This document shows, one piece after another, positions 34,957-42,298 of a stretch of 44,574 bases of DNA. The notes under the pieces are model-generated. The model saw only the letters and a program-made list of their open reading frames with translations, was not told where the DNA came from and made no database searches. Position 1 is the first letter of the stretch, and every line of letters begins with the position of its first letter. A program made the translations under genes and the position numbers. Origin of the DNA: an uncultured Clostridia bacterium (lineage in GTDB: Bacteria > Bacillota_A > Clostridia > Christensenellales > CAG-138); NCBI GenBank assembly GCA_946623765.1, contig CAMORL010000002.1, forward strand, positions 1 to 44,574. Reading direction: 5' to 3'.

Positions 34957-35618
34957 TACCGTTCCTCCTTCATCGCTACCGTTCCGTTGTCCTTCCAGAT
35001 GCTGTTTGCGGGAACTACGCCGCGCACGCACGAGGTGGGATACACGTTGCTGTGTCTGCCGATCACCGTGCCCGGATTGCACACTGCGTTGCAGCCGACC
35101 TCGACGTAATCGCCGAGCATCGCGCCGAACTTCTTGATGCCGGTTTCGATCTGTTCCGTGCCGTTGTGCACGATGACAAGCTGCTTGTCGCTCTTGACGT
35201 TCGAGGTGATCGAACCCGCGCCCATGTGGCTCTTATAGCCGAGGATCGAGTCGCCGACGTAGTTATAATGCGGCGTCTGCACGTTGTCGAACAGAATGAC
35301 GTTTTTGAGTTCGACGGAGTTGCCGACGACGCAGTTGCTGCCTACCAGCGCGGAACCGCGGATGAACGCGCAATGCCGCACTTCGGTTTCGGGACCGATG
35401 ATGCACGGCGCGCCGAGATACGCGGACGGGAAAACCTTGGCGGTCTTATGCACCCAAACATGCTCGGACACTTCGGTGTAGTCCTCGCCGAGTGTCGGAC
35501 CGAGCGCCAGAATAAAGTCCTTGATGCCCTTCAGCGCTTCCCACGGATAGGTGTACTGCGAAAGATAATCCTTCGCAAGGGTATGGTCGAGATCGAATAA
35601 ATCCTTGATGGTATACAT
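34956..35618 (-). CDS. Left-handed beta-helix acyltransferase resembling the GlmU acetyltransferase domain
   Basis: A 220-residue hexapeptide-repeat protein, often labelled UDP-GlcNAc pyrophosphorylase in related genomes, although no nucleotidyltransferase domain is present. A short N-terminal helical cap (YPWEALKGIKDF, about 24-36) precedes the repeats. By eye it aligns with the C-terminal half of GlmU. H117 and Y120 in TPHYNYVGD match the catalytic GH-LTY-LGD region (H363, Y366 in E. coli). R87 matches R333, K105 matches K351, and N140 in GSITSN matches N386. N377 is replaced by H131. The likely reaction is acetylation of glucosamine-1-P with acetyl-CoA. Its place between nagB and glmM supports this, but activity is inferred. 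Confidence 0.78.
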   Translation of the reverse strand: MYTIKDLFDLDHTLAKDYLSQYTYPWEALKGIKDFILALGPTLGEDYTEVSEHVWVHKTAKVFPSAYLGAPCIIGPETEVRHCAFIRGSALVGSNCVVGNSVELKNVILFDNVQTPHYNYVGDSILGYKSHMGAGSITSNVKSDKQLVIVHNGTEQIETGIKKFGAMLGDYVEVGCNAVCNPGTVIGRHSNVYPTSCVRGVVPANSIWKDNGTVAMKEER

Positions 35619-35621
35619 GGC

Positions 35622-36413
35622 TTACAGTCTCTCGTTTCTTTCGATGTCGAGGAAGTATTTGTAGGTATCGACTGTCAGCTCGCCGCAAGCAGCTTCGTCG
35701 CACGCGATGATCGCCCTTTCATGCATCTGCAGTGCGGAGCAGGTCCACTTATGGCTGACGTTGCCTTCGACGGTTGCCGCAAGCGCTCTCGCCTTGTTGT
35801 GCCCGTTGATGAGGATCAGCACTTCCTTTGAATCGGTGACCGTGCCGACGCCGACGGAAAGCGCCTGAGACGGAACCTTTTCGGGATCGTTGCCGAAGAA
35901 GCGCGAGTTCACAATACGCGTATCGGTGGTGAGGTTTCTGACGCCGGTGCGCGAGCACAGCGAGGTGAACGGCTCGTTGAACGCGATGTGTCCGTCCACG
36001 CCGATGCCGCCCATGAAGAGGTCGATGCCGCCGTAGGACTTGATCTTTTCTTCGTATCTTGCGCATTCGCCTTCCGGATCGTCGGTCATGCCGTTCAGAA
36101 TGTTGATGTTCTCCGGCTTCATATCGACCAGATGATCGAAGAAATTATCATGCATGAAGTACCAGTAGCTCTGATCATGCTCGTGCGGAAGCCCGAGGTA
36201 TTCGTCCATATTGAAGGTGACGACGTTTGCGAAAGATACCTCCCCCGCCCTGTTCATGCGGGCAAGCTCTTTGTACACGCCGATCGGGCTCGAACCCGTC
36301 GGAAGACCGAGTACGAACGGACGCGCTTCCTTATGGTTATTGATCTTGTTCGCAATGTAATGTGCTGCCCAAAGGCTCATCTTTTCATAATTATCCTGAA
36401 TAATAACTCTCAT
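35622..36413 (-). CDS. nagB: Glucosamine-6-phosphate deaminase/isomerase
   Basis: A 263-residue NagB interconverting glucosamine-6-P with fructose-6-P plus ammonia; the reaction is reversible. Catalytic residues are intact: D70 in [10 protein letters not shown]140, H142 in [10 protein letters not shown], and E147. At the positions of the GlcNAc6P allosteric site of the E. coli enzyme it differs: S151 is T150, R158 is G157 and K160 is R159, so allosteric activation is probably lost. An AAAGGAG site precedes the ATG. The 5' leader contains a glmS ribozyme, which suggests a biosynthetic (GlmS-like) role rather than catabolism. First gene of the operon. Confidence 0.96.
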   Translation of the reverse strand: MRVIIQDNYEKMSLWAAHYIANKINNHKEARPFVLGLPTGSSPIGVYKELARMNRAGEVSFANVVTFNMDEYLGLPHEHDQSYWYFMHDNFFDHLVDMKPENINILNGMTDDPEGECARYEEKIKSYGGIDLFMGGIGVDGHIAFNEPFTSLCSRTGVRNLTTDTRIVNSRFFGNDPEKVPSQALSVGVGTVTDSKEVLILINGHNKARALAATVEGNVSHKWTCSALQMHERAIIACDEAACGELTVDTYKYFLDIERNERL

Positions 36414-36487
36414 GGTTTTTCTCCTTTATGATCTCGGACGCCGCGCGCTTCATCTTATGCGCAAACCGTCCGGTTTTGTACGGTATC

Positions 36488-36620
36488 CGGGATCGCTCTG
36501 TTGCGGTTTTGATTCCGTTCTTTGTCGTTCCCTTTTCGACATGCCGTACCGTTGCCGTGGCAGCACCCGCCGAGTCTTTCGATAACTGCCATCCCTCGTC
36601 ACCCATTCGGGCCAGGCGCT
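36488..36620 (-). ncRNA. glmS ribozyme (glucosamine-6-phosphate-sensing self-cleaving riboswitch)
   Basis: On the minus strand the RNA opens with A|GCGCC, with the expected cleavage site between A at 36620 and G at 36619. It continues with a small P1 hairpin (GGCCC-GAAT-GGGT), then GACGAGGGATGGCAG-TTATCGA and CTCGGCGGGTGCTGCC. These are the P2/P2.1 core elements of known glmS ribozymes (consensus GACGAGGATGG, TTATCGA, TCGGCGGATGCC). The 3' part has AAAAGGGAACGACAAAG followed by a P4-like hairpin, again as in the family. In characterised cases GlcN6P acts as cofactor for cleavage, after which the downstream mRNA is degraded. The 3' boundary is approximate. It sits 74 nt before nagB. Confidence 0.93.
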
Positions 36621-36683
36621 AACGGTTCTTCTGACCTCCTCATCGAAGCAGCCGTTTTATGCGTTATGAACCATAACAGGAAT

Positions 36684-36712
36684 ATTATATACGAATCGTG
36701 ATTCCCTGTCAA
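36684..36712 (-). promoter_or_regulatory. Consensus sigma-A promoter of the glmS ribozyme-nagB operon
   Basis: Minus-strand TTGACA (36707-36712), 17-bp spacer, TATAAT (36684-36689): a full match to consensus on both boxes. Transcription would begin about 57 nt before the ribozyme cleavage site. Confidence 0.92.
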
Positions 36713-36753
36713 CAATCGAATCTCCCCGTATACAAGCGGTTTCAGATCAAATC

Positions 36754-36801
36754 AAAAAGCCCTGTCGAAGCACGCAATATGCATACTTCCGCAAGGCTTT
36801 T
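36754..36801 (-). terminator. Intrinsic terminator of the small-ORF pair
   Basis: On the minus strand AAAAGCC and GGGCTTTT close a long imperfect hairpin, with an inner GAAG/CTTC stem, followed by a T-rich stretch. It lies about 20 bp after the second small ORF. Confidence 0.8.
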
Positions 36802-36821
36802 CGATCAGTTATCAGATATGC

Positions 36822-36968
36822 TCATAGATCGTCCGCGTCCTGCACGGGACGGATCCCGTCGTCCGGTACGCCGGTATAGCTACCCGTGACGTCGGACGGA
36901 ATCCGTGCCGTTCTTTTGGGCACGTAACAGAACTTCTGCCGCCTTCCCCGGCGATTCTCAGTATTCAT
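36822..36968 (-). CDS. Small protein with a C-terminal GSYTG...QDADDL motif
   Basis: A 48-residue protein: a basic N-terminus (ENRRGRRQKFC), then KRTARIPSDVTGSYTGVPDDG and an acidic end PVQDADDL. I believe this IPSDV-GSYTG-QDADDL pattern recurs in short uncharacterised proteins of Clostridia, but I cannot check it here. I start at the ATG at 36968, which lies within the last codons of the upstream small ORF (11-nt overlap). It lacks a strong ribosome site of its own, so translational coupling is likely. A clear terminator follows. Function unknown. Confidence 0.65.
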   Translation of the reverse strand: MNTENRRGRRQKFCYVPKRTARIPSDVTGSYTGVPDDGIRPVQDADDL

Positions 36969-37107
36969 CCGCGCCATAGAGATCGTCGTCCGTACGGTTG
37001 CGCTGGCTGTCTCCGTCGCGGTTCGAGTCCGCACGTTTCCGCTCGTTCGGGTTGCTTCTGCGGTTTCGATCGCCGGTTTCGCGCTTTGTATCGTTCTTAA
37101 AGCTCAT
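36958..37107 (-). CDS. Small charged hydrophilic protein (49 aa)
   Basis: A 49-residue protein beginning MSFKNDTKRETGDRNRR, rich in Arg, Asn and Asp and ending DDDLYGADEY; probably disordered. It is not in any family I recognise. The strong GGAGG ribosome site 7 nt before its ATG, the overlap with the following small ORF and the shared terminator argue that it is a real gene. Divergent from glnS with about 190 bp between them. Confidence 0.6.
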   Translation of the reverse strand: MSFKNDTKRETGDRNRRSNPNERKRADSNRDGDSQRNRTDDDLYGADEY

Positions 37108-37209
37108 GTTATTTCCTCCGTTCTTTGATCTGCCGGTTTACGGCATGCTTATTGTGTTCGATTTCCGTTTCGCTTATGTAAAGAAAACGAAAAAAGCGAA
37201 AATCCTGTC

Positions 37210-37238
37210 TTGCCGTACACGCGTGTACGCGTTATAAT
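37210..37238 (+). promoter_or_regulatory. Sigma-A promoter of glnS-gltX-ychF
   Basis: TTGCCG (37210-37215), 17-bp spacer, TATAAT (37233-37238), 59 nt before the glnS ATG. The leader is too short for a T-box. Confidence 0.82.
37214..37229. promoter_or_regulatory. Perfect 16-bp palindrome in the glnS promoter spacer
   Basis: CGTACACG-CGTGTACG, fully symmetric, lies between the -35 and -10 boxes of glnS, touching the -35. The position is typical of a repressor operator. The cognate regulator is unknown. Confidence 0.65.
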
Positions 37239-37297
37239 AAGATATTATTTCGGAAACCCGAACGGAAATCCCTTCGGAGAAAGGATAGAATATAAAA

Positions 37298-38938
37298 ATG
37301 GAAGAACGGAGCAAAAACTTCATCGAAGAATTTGTTGAAGAAGACCTCAAAACGCTGAACCGACCCGTGAAAACGCGGTTCCCGCCCGAGCCGAACGGTT
37401 ATCTGCACATCGGTCACGCAAAGGCGCTGACCGTTGACTTCGGGATTGCGGAAGAATACGGCGGAACCTGCAACCTTCGCTTTGACGATACGAATCCGAC
37501 CAAGGAGGATGTGGAGTACGTCGAAGCCATCAAGGAGGATATTCATTGGCTGGGCTTTACCTGGGATCAGCTGCGCTTCGGTTCGTCCTATTTCGATCAG
37601 TGCTATGAACTTGCCGTCAAGCTCATCAAGGAAGGCAAGGCTTACGTCGACGATCTCTCGAAGGATCAGATGCGCGAATACCGCGGAACGCTCACCGAGC
37701 CCGGCACGAACAGCCCGTGGCGCAACCGCTCCGTCGAGGAGAATCTCGACCTGTTCGAGCGCATGAAAAACGGCGAGTTCCCGGACGGATCAAAGACGCT
37801 TCGCGCAAAGATCGATATGGCAAGCCCCAACATCAACATGCGTGACCCCGCGATGTACCGCATTCTGCATATCGCGCACCATCAGACCGGAAACAAGTGG
37901 TGCATCTACCCGATGTACGACTTTGCGCACCCGATTCAGGACGCGATCGAGGGCGTAACGCACTCGCTTTGTTCGCTGGAATATGAAGCGCACCGCCCGC
38001 TTTACGACTGGGTCGTGAACGCCTGCGGGTTTGAACAGAAACCCAGACAGATCGAGTTTGCGCGTCTCAACCTCACCAACACGATCATGTCGAAGCGCTA
38101 CCTTCGCCGTCTTGTCGAAGAGCATTTCGTCAGCGGGTGGGACGATCCGAGAATGCCGACGCTCTGCGCGATGCGCCGCCGCGGCTACCCTGCCGCAGCC
38201 GTGCGCGACTTCCTGTCCCGCATCGGCGTCGCAAAGGCGGATTCCGTAGTCGATACCGCAATTCTCGAGCACTGCGTGCGTGAAAACCTGAATGCAAACG
38301 CGCCGCGCCGCATGGCGGTCACCGAGCCTTTGAAGCTCATCATCGACAACTGGGAGCCCGACCGTTTCGAAACCGTCGAGATCGAGAACAATCCGAACGA
38401 TCCGGACGCCGGCACGCACACGGTCCGATTCGGCAGCGAACTCTGGATCGAGCAGAGCGACTTTATGGCGGAACCGGTCAAGAAGTTCTTCCGTTTGAAG
38501 CCGGACGGTGAAGTTCGTCTCAAGGGCGCATACATCGTCAAGTGCGTCTCGTGGAAGACCGAACCGGACGGCACGGTTTCCGAAGTCCATGTGACCTACG
38601 ATCCCGCAACCAGAAGCGGTGAATGCGAGCGCAAGGTCAAGGGTACCCTGCACTGGGTCCCGGTCTGTGATGCGATCCCCGCCGAGCTCAGGCTTTACGG
38701 TCCTTTGATGCGGGAAGAAAACGAAGGCGAAGAGGTCGACGACTTCACGAAGCTGCTCGATCCGAATTCGCTCGAAGTGAAGCAGGGCTATCTTGAACCG
38801 GCGCTTTCGGACGCGAAGATCGGCGAAGCGTTCCAGTTCATTCGCATGGGATATTACGCAAAGGATCCCGATTCCACGGCGGATCATCCGGTGTTCAACC
38901 GCGTCGTCGGACTCAAGGATTCGTTCAAGATTCAGTAA
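37298..38938 (+). CDS. glnS: Glutaminyl-tRNA synthetase
   Basis: A 546-residue class I synthetase charging tRNA-Gln directly. The signature HIGH is at 37-40 in PEPNGYLHIGHAKAL, and the GlnRS-specific LRFDDTNPTKED follows. The second signature is the degenerate IMSKR at 263-267, as in other GlnRS. The C-terminal half forms the two anticodon-binding beta-barrels. A GGAGAAAGGA ribosome site precedes the ATG. Direct GlnRS charging is patchy among Bacillota, many of which use Glu-tRNA-Gln amidation. It is followed 10 bp later by gltX. Confidence 0.97.
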   Translation: MEERSKNFIEEFVEEDLKTLNRPVKTRFPPEPNGYLHIGHAKALTVDFGIAEEYGGTCNLRFDDTNPTKEDVEYVEAIKEDIHWLGFTWDQLRFGSSYFDQCYELAVKLIKEGKAYVDDLSKDQMREYRGTLTEPGTNSPWRNRSVEENLDLFERMKNGEFPDGSKTLRAKIDMASPNINMRDPAMYRILHIAHHQTGNKWCIYPMYDFAHPIQDAIEGVTHSLCSLEYEAHRPLYDWVVNACGFEQKPRQIEFARLNLTNTIMSKRYLRRLVEEHFVSGWDDPRMPTLCAMRRRGYPAAAVRDFLSRIGVAKADSVVDTAILEHCVRENLNANAPRRMAVTEPLKLIIDNWEPDRFETVEIENNPNDPDAGTHTVRFGSELWIEQSDFMAEPVKKFFRLKPDGEVRLKGAYIVKCVSWKTEPDGTVSEVHVTYDPATRSGECERKVKGTLHWVPVCDAIPAELRLYGPLMREENEGEEVDDFTKLLDPNSLEVKQGYLEPALSDAKIGEAFQFIRMGYYAKDPDSTADHPVFNRVVGLKDSFKIQ

Positions 38939-38948
38939 GGAGAATGCA

Positions 38949-40391
38949 ATGGAAGTTCGTACCAGATTTGCCCCGTCTCCGACGGGATATATGCACCTCG
39001 GAAACCTCAGAAGCGCGCTCTATACGTACCTGTACGCCAAAGCGAACGGCGGAAAATTCATTCTGCGCATTGAGGACACCGATCAGAGCCGCTATGTTCC
39101 CGGCGCGGTCGACGTGATCTACCGCACGCTGAAGAGCATCGGCATGCAGTGGGATGAAGGTCCCGACGTTGGCGGTGATTTCGGTCCCTATGTGCAGAGC
39201 GAGCGCAAGAATATGTACCTGCCCTATGCCGAACAGCTTGTGAAGGCAGGCAAGGCATACTACTGCTTCTGCACCGAAGAGGAGCTCGCCCAGCGCCGCG
39301 AGGAAGCGGCAAAGCGCGGCGAGACCTTCAAATACGACAAGCACTGTCTGCATCTTTCCCCCGAGGAAGTACAGCGCCGCATCGCCGCAGGCGAACCCTA
39401 CGTCATCCGGCAAAATGTGCCGGAGCACGGCGAAGCGTCGTTCGACGACGTGCTTTACGGGCACATTGCGGTGGACTGCGCCGATCTCGACGACATGATC
39501 CTGATCAAGGCGGACGGTATGCCGACCTATAATTTCGCGAACGTCATCGACGACCACACGATGGGCATCACGCACGTCATGCGCGGCAACGAGTACCTTT
39601 CGAGCACGCCGAAGTACAACCTGCTTTATGAGGCGTTCGGCTGGGAAAAGCCGGTCTACATCCACATGACTCCTATCATGCGCGACGCAACGCATAAGCT
39701 TTCAAAGCGCGACGGCGACGCGTACTTCGAGGACTACCTTGCAAAGGGCTATCTCAAGGAAGCGATCGTAAACTACGTCGCCCTTTTGGGCTGGAATCCC
39801 GGCGACGAGCGCGAATTCTTTACGATGGACGAGCTTATCAAAGCGTTCTCCGTCGAGGGCATGTCTAAGTCCCCCGCTATCTTCGACGTGAACAAGCTGA
39901 CGTGGATGAATGCGGAATATGTCCGCAGACTCACCCCCGAACAGTTCACCGAGCACGCCCTGCCCTATTATGAGAAAGCGGGCGTATCAAAAGAGCATGC
40001 CGATCTTTTGTGCCGCATTCTGCAGCAGCGCACCGAGATCTTTACGCAGATCCCCGAGATGCTCGATTTTATCCCCGAGCTTCCGGACTATGACGCCGAG
40101 CTCTTTACGAACAAAAAGAGCAAAACGAATCCGGAAATCGCAAAGCATGTTCTGGAGATCGCAATCGAGGCATTGGATGCGCTTCCCGCGTGGGAGGAAC
40201 AGCCGATCCACGACGCGCTTTTGGGACTCGCGGAAAAAGAAGGCATGAAGAACGGAACGATGCTGTGGCCGGTGCGCATCGCGCTTGCGGGCAAGCAGGT
40301 CACCCCGGGCGGCGCGATCGAGATCGCGATCCTTTTGGGACGCGAGGAATCCATGCGCCGTCTGCACGTCGGTCTTGAAAAGCTTTCGTAA
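38949..40391 (+). CDS. gltX: Glutamyl-tRNA synthetase
   Basis: A 480-residue bacterial-type GluRS. The HIGH-like HLGN is at 16-19 in APSPTGYMHLGN, the second motif is KLSKR at 250-254, and the C-terminus is the helical anticodon-binding domain of bacterial enzymes. I start at the ATG at 38949, preceded by AAGGAG that overlaps the glnS stop. The longer reading frame to 38793 is internal to glnS. With glnS next to it, tRNA-Glu and tRNA-Gln charging genes are co-transcribed. Confidence 0.97.
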   Translation: MEVRTRFAPSPTGYMHLGNLRSALYTYLYAKANGGKFILRIEDTDQSRYVPGAVDVIYRTLKSIGMQWDEGPDVGGDFGPYVQSERKNMYLPYAEQLVKAGKAYYCFCTEEELAQRREEAAKRGETFKYDKHCLHLSPEEVQRRIAAGEPYVIRQNVPEHGEASFDDVLYGHIAVDCADLDDMILIKADGMPTYNFANVIDDHTMGITHVMRGNEYLSSTPKYNLLYEAFGWEKPVYIHMTPIMRDATHKLSKRDGDAYFEDYLAKGYLKEAIVNYVALLGWNPGDEREFFTMDELIKAFSVEGMSKSPAIFDVNKLTWMNAEYVRRLTPEQFTEHALPYYEKAGVSKEHADLLCRILQQRTEIFTQIPEMLDFIPELPDYDAELFTNKKSKTNPEIAKHVLEIAIEALDALPAWEEQPIHDALLGLAEKEGMKNGTMLWPVRIALAGKQVTPGGAIEIAILLGREESMRRLHVGLEKLS

Positions 40392-40403
40392 GGAGGAACG
40401 GAT

Positions 40404-41495
40404 ATGAAGCTGGGTGTCATCGGACTTCCGAACGTCGGAAAATCCACGCTGTTCAACGCCATCACCCGCGCAGGCGCGCAGGCGGCGAACTATCCGTTCT
40501 GCACGATCGAGCCGAACGTCGGCGTCGTTTCCGTGCCGGATCACCGTCTTGACGTGCTTGCCGAGATGCATCATCCCGAAAAGTACACGCCCGCGGTCAT
40601 CGAGTTCGTCGACATCGCAGGGCTTGTGCGCGGCGCGTCACGCGGCGAGGGTCTCGGCAACAAGTTCCTCTCGCACATCCGCGAGGTGGACGCTGTAGTG
40701 CATGTGGTGCGCTGCTTTGACGACGACAACGTCGTGCACGTGGACGGCAGCGTCGATCCCGCGCGCGACGCGGAGACGATCAATCTGGAGCTGATCTTTG
40801 CCGATATGGAGACCGTCGAAAAGCGGATCGACCGCCAGCAGAAGATGGCAAAGAGCGGCGACAAAAAGCTGCTTGTTGAGATTGATCTTCTGAAGCGCAT
40901 CTACGCGCATCTGGAAAGCGGCAAGCCCGTCCGCACCTTTGAAGCGGACAAGGACGAACAGGAAGCGATCAGAGGGCTTTTCCTTCTCACCTCAAAGCCG
41001 GTCATCTACGTTGCGAACGTCAGCGAGGACGATCTCGGCGGCGAGCCGAACGACTATGTGAAAGCGCTGTACGCCATTGCAAAGAACGAGGGCGCGGAAG
41101 CCATGACCGTTTGCGCAAAGCTCGAGGAGGAGGTCGCGGAGCTCGATCCCGAAGAAAAGAAAGCGTTTCTCGAGGAGATGGGCGTGCATGAATCGGGTCT
41201 CGATCAGCTCGTCAAAGCGTGCTATCGGCTCCTCGGTCTCATCAGCTTTCTCACCGCAGGACCCAAGGAGGTTCGCGCGTGGACGATCACGAAGGGTACG
41301 AAAGCGCCGCAGGCCGCCGGCAAGATCCACAGCGATTTCGAGCGCGGCTTCATCCGCGCCGCCGTCGTGCCGTATGAAACGCTCGTGGAAAACGGCTCGA
41401 TCGCAGCCTGCAAGGAAAAGGGTCTCGTGCGTTCCGAAGGCAAGGAATATGTCATGCAGGACGGCGACGTCGTCGAATTCTTCTTTAACGTATAA
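40404..41495 (+). CDS. ychF: YchF/Ola1-type ribosome-associated ATPase
   Basis: A 363-residue Obg-like protein that, unlike most of its class, prefers ATP to GTP. The P-loop is GLPNVGKS (7-14), switch-like [17 protein letters not shown] follows, and the specificity motif is NVSE instead of NKxD. A helical coiled-coil insert spans about 130-200, and a C-terminal TGS domain ends the protein ([11 protein letters not shown]). It binds ribosomes and is linked to redox and stress response in E. coli. It lies 12 bp after gltX with an AAGGAGG site; a strong terminator follows. Confidence 0.97.
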   Translation: MKLGVIGLPNVGKSTLFNAITRAGAQAANYPFCTIEPNVGVVSVPDHRLDVLAEMHHPEKYTPAVIEFVDIAGLVRGASRGEGLGNKFLSHIREVDAVVHVVRCFDDDNVVHVDGSVDPARDAETINLELIFADMETVEKRIDRQQKMAKSGDKKLLVEIDLLKRIYAHLESGKPVRTFEADKDEQEAIRGLFLLTSKPVIYVANVSEDDLGGEPNDYVKALYAIAKNEGAEAMTVCAKLEEEVAELDPEEKKAFLEEMGVHESGLDQLVKACYRLLGLISFLTAGPKEVRAWTITKGTKAPQAAGKIHSDFERGFIRAAVVPYETLVENGSIAACKEKGLVRSEGKEYVMQDGDVVEFFFNV

Positions 41496-41508
41496 ACCCG
41501 GAAATCAC

Positions 41509-41536
41509 AAAAACCGCCCGATATACGGGCGGTTTT
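41509..41536. terminator. Bidirectional terminator between ychF and the CBS gene
   Basis: A stem of AAAACCGCCCG / CGGGCGGTTTT with a 5-nt loop and T runs on both strands, between the converging genes. Confidence 0.92.
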
Positions 41537-41549
41537 CCTGTTTTGGGAT

Positions 41550-41954
41550 TCAAGCTTGCTTTTTCAGGGTCTGCATAAAGTGCTGCAGGATCGCTTTACG
41601 CGTGACGATGCCGATGAACATGCCGCGATCGTCGACGACGGGAACGAAATTCTGTTCGCTTGCTCGCTGCAAAAGGTCTTCGATCGAGGCGAAAGCATTT
41701 ACCGGCGGATTGAAGTCCGGTCGAATGATGTCCATCAGGCGGACATGCTCCCAATCCTTTTGCGTGTCTTCTTTGAGCACCGCCCGCAAAAGATCGCCCT
41801 CGGACGCCGTCCCACGATAATGTCCTTCTTCGTCAATCACCGGAACAGCGCTGCGTCCCGTTGCGTTCAGCTTCTCGACTGCCTGCCGGAGCGTGTAATC
41901 GCTGTTCAGCACGCATACGTCACACTTCGGCGTCAGAAAGAACAACAGGTTCAT
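41550..41954 (-). CDS. CBS-domain pair protein
   Basis: A 134-residue stand-alone protein made of two CBS repeats: about residues 8-60 (SDYTLRQAVEKLNATGRSAVPVIDEEGHYRGTASEGDLL) and about 75-130 (ASIEDLLQRASEQNFVPVVDDRGMFIGIVTRKAIL). CBS pairs usually bind adenine nucleotides and act as energy or ion-strength sensors on a partner; no partner is evident here. I start at the ATG at 41954 because of the AAAGGAG ribosome site and the promoter just upstream. The longer frame to 42221 is not coding-like. Confidence 0.88.
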   Translation of the reverse strand: MNLLFFLTPKCDVCVLNSDYTLRQAVEKLNATGRSAVPVIDEEGHYRGTASEGDLLRAVLKEDTQKDWEHVRLMDIIRPDFNPPVNAFASIEDLLQRASEQNFVPVVDDRGMFIGIVTRKAILQHFMQTLKKQA

Positions 41955-41982
41955 ATGAATCTCCTTTCCTTCTTTCGGTATG

Positions 41983-42011
41983 ATTATACAAAATCCTACG
42001 CCTGCGGTCAA
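41983..42011 (-). promoter_or_regulatory. Sigma-A promoter of the CBS gene
   Basis: Minus-strand TTGACC (42006-42011), 17-bp spacer, TATAAT (41983-41988), 29 nt before the ATG. Confidence 0.85.
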
Positions 42012-42129
42012 TGCAGTACCCCGAAATGTCACGGAAAGGTCACAAATGAGACGCATCCGAGAGGAGATCGGTCGTAAACGTTCTTGCCGCCTGAAAAAAA
42101 GCGTGTCAAGCGATTGTCCATCAGCCGCG

Positions 42130-42198
42130 CCCCGACAAGGGGAGCTCAAATCATACATCTTATAATCCCCTCCCTTATCAGGGGGACCGCATAAGCGG
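42130..42198. repeat. Cluster of three small inverted repeats
   Basis: CCCC-GACAA-GGGG (42130-42142), TCCCC...GGGGGA (42166-42186) and CCGC-ATAA-GCGG (42187-42198) occur in a row in the noncoding gap before the BlaI-type gene. It resembles a fragment of an intergenic repeat element; no second copy is in the window. Confidence 0.4.
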
Positions 42199-42228
42199 CA
42201 GGCGCGTCGTTTCTTCAGCAATCGTGTC

Positions 42229-42257
42229 TTGACAGGTTGGTTTATCCATGATAAACT
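42229..42257 (+). promoter_or_regulatory. Sigma-A promoter of the repressor/M56 operon
   Basis: TTGACA (42229-42234), 17-bp spacer, TAAACT (42252-42257), 41 nt before the repressor ATG. Confidence 0.82.
42240..42256. promoter_or_regulatory. Operator 1 for the BlaI-type repressor
   Basis: Perfect inverted repeat GTTTATC-CAT-GATAAAC covering the promoter spacer and most of the -10 box. It is similar in form to BlaI/MecI operators and ideally placed for autorepression. Confidence 0.72.
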
Positions 42258-42265
42258 AAACGCAA

Positions 42266-42282
42266 GTTTATCGAGAGTAAAC
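42266..42282. promoter_or_regulatory. Operator 2 for the BlaI-type repressor
   Basis: Near-perfect repeat GTTTATC-GAG-AGTAAAC, centred 26 bp downstream of operator 1 and just after the transcription start. The same left half-site is used. Confidence 0.65.
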
Positions 42283-42298
42283 CAAAGGAGGCTGACCT

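Noticed and set aside
34956..35618. Calling the hexapeptide-repeat protein a UDP-GlcNAc pyrophosphorylase
   Set aside because: There is no nucleotidyltransferase domain or GxGTRM-type motif; the visible conserved residues are those of the GlmU acetyltransferase half.
36822..37034. Longer 70-codon version of the second small ORF
   Set aside because: Its extra N-terminus (MRTRTATETASATVRT) is an off-frame reading of the upstream small ORF, which has the better ribosome site. The internal ATG at 36968 is preferred.
37239..37297. T-box leader in front of glnS
   Set aside because: Only about 59 nt separate the promoter from the ATG, with no terminator/antiterminator or T-box sequence.
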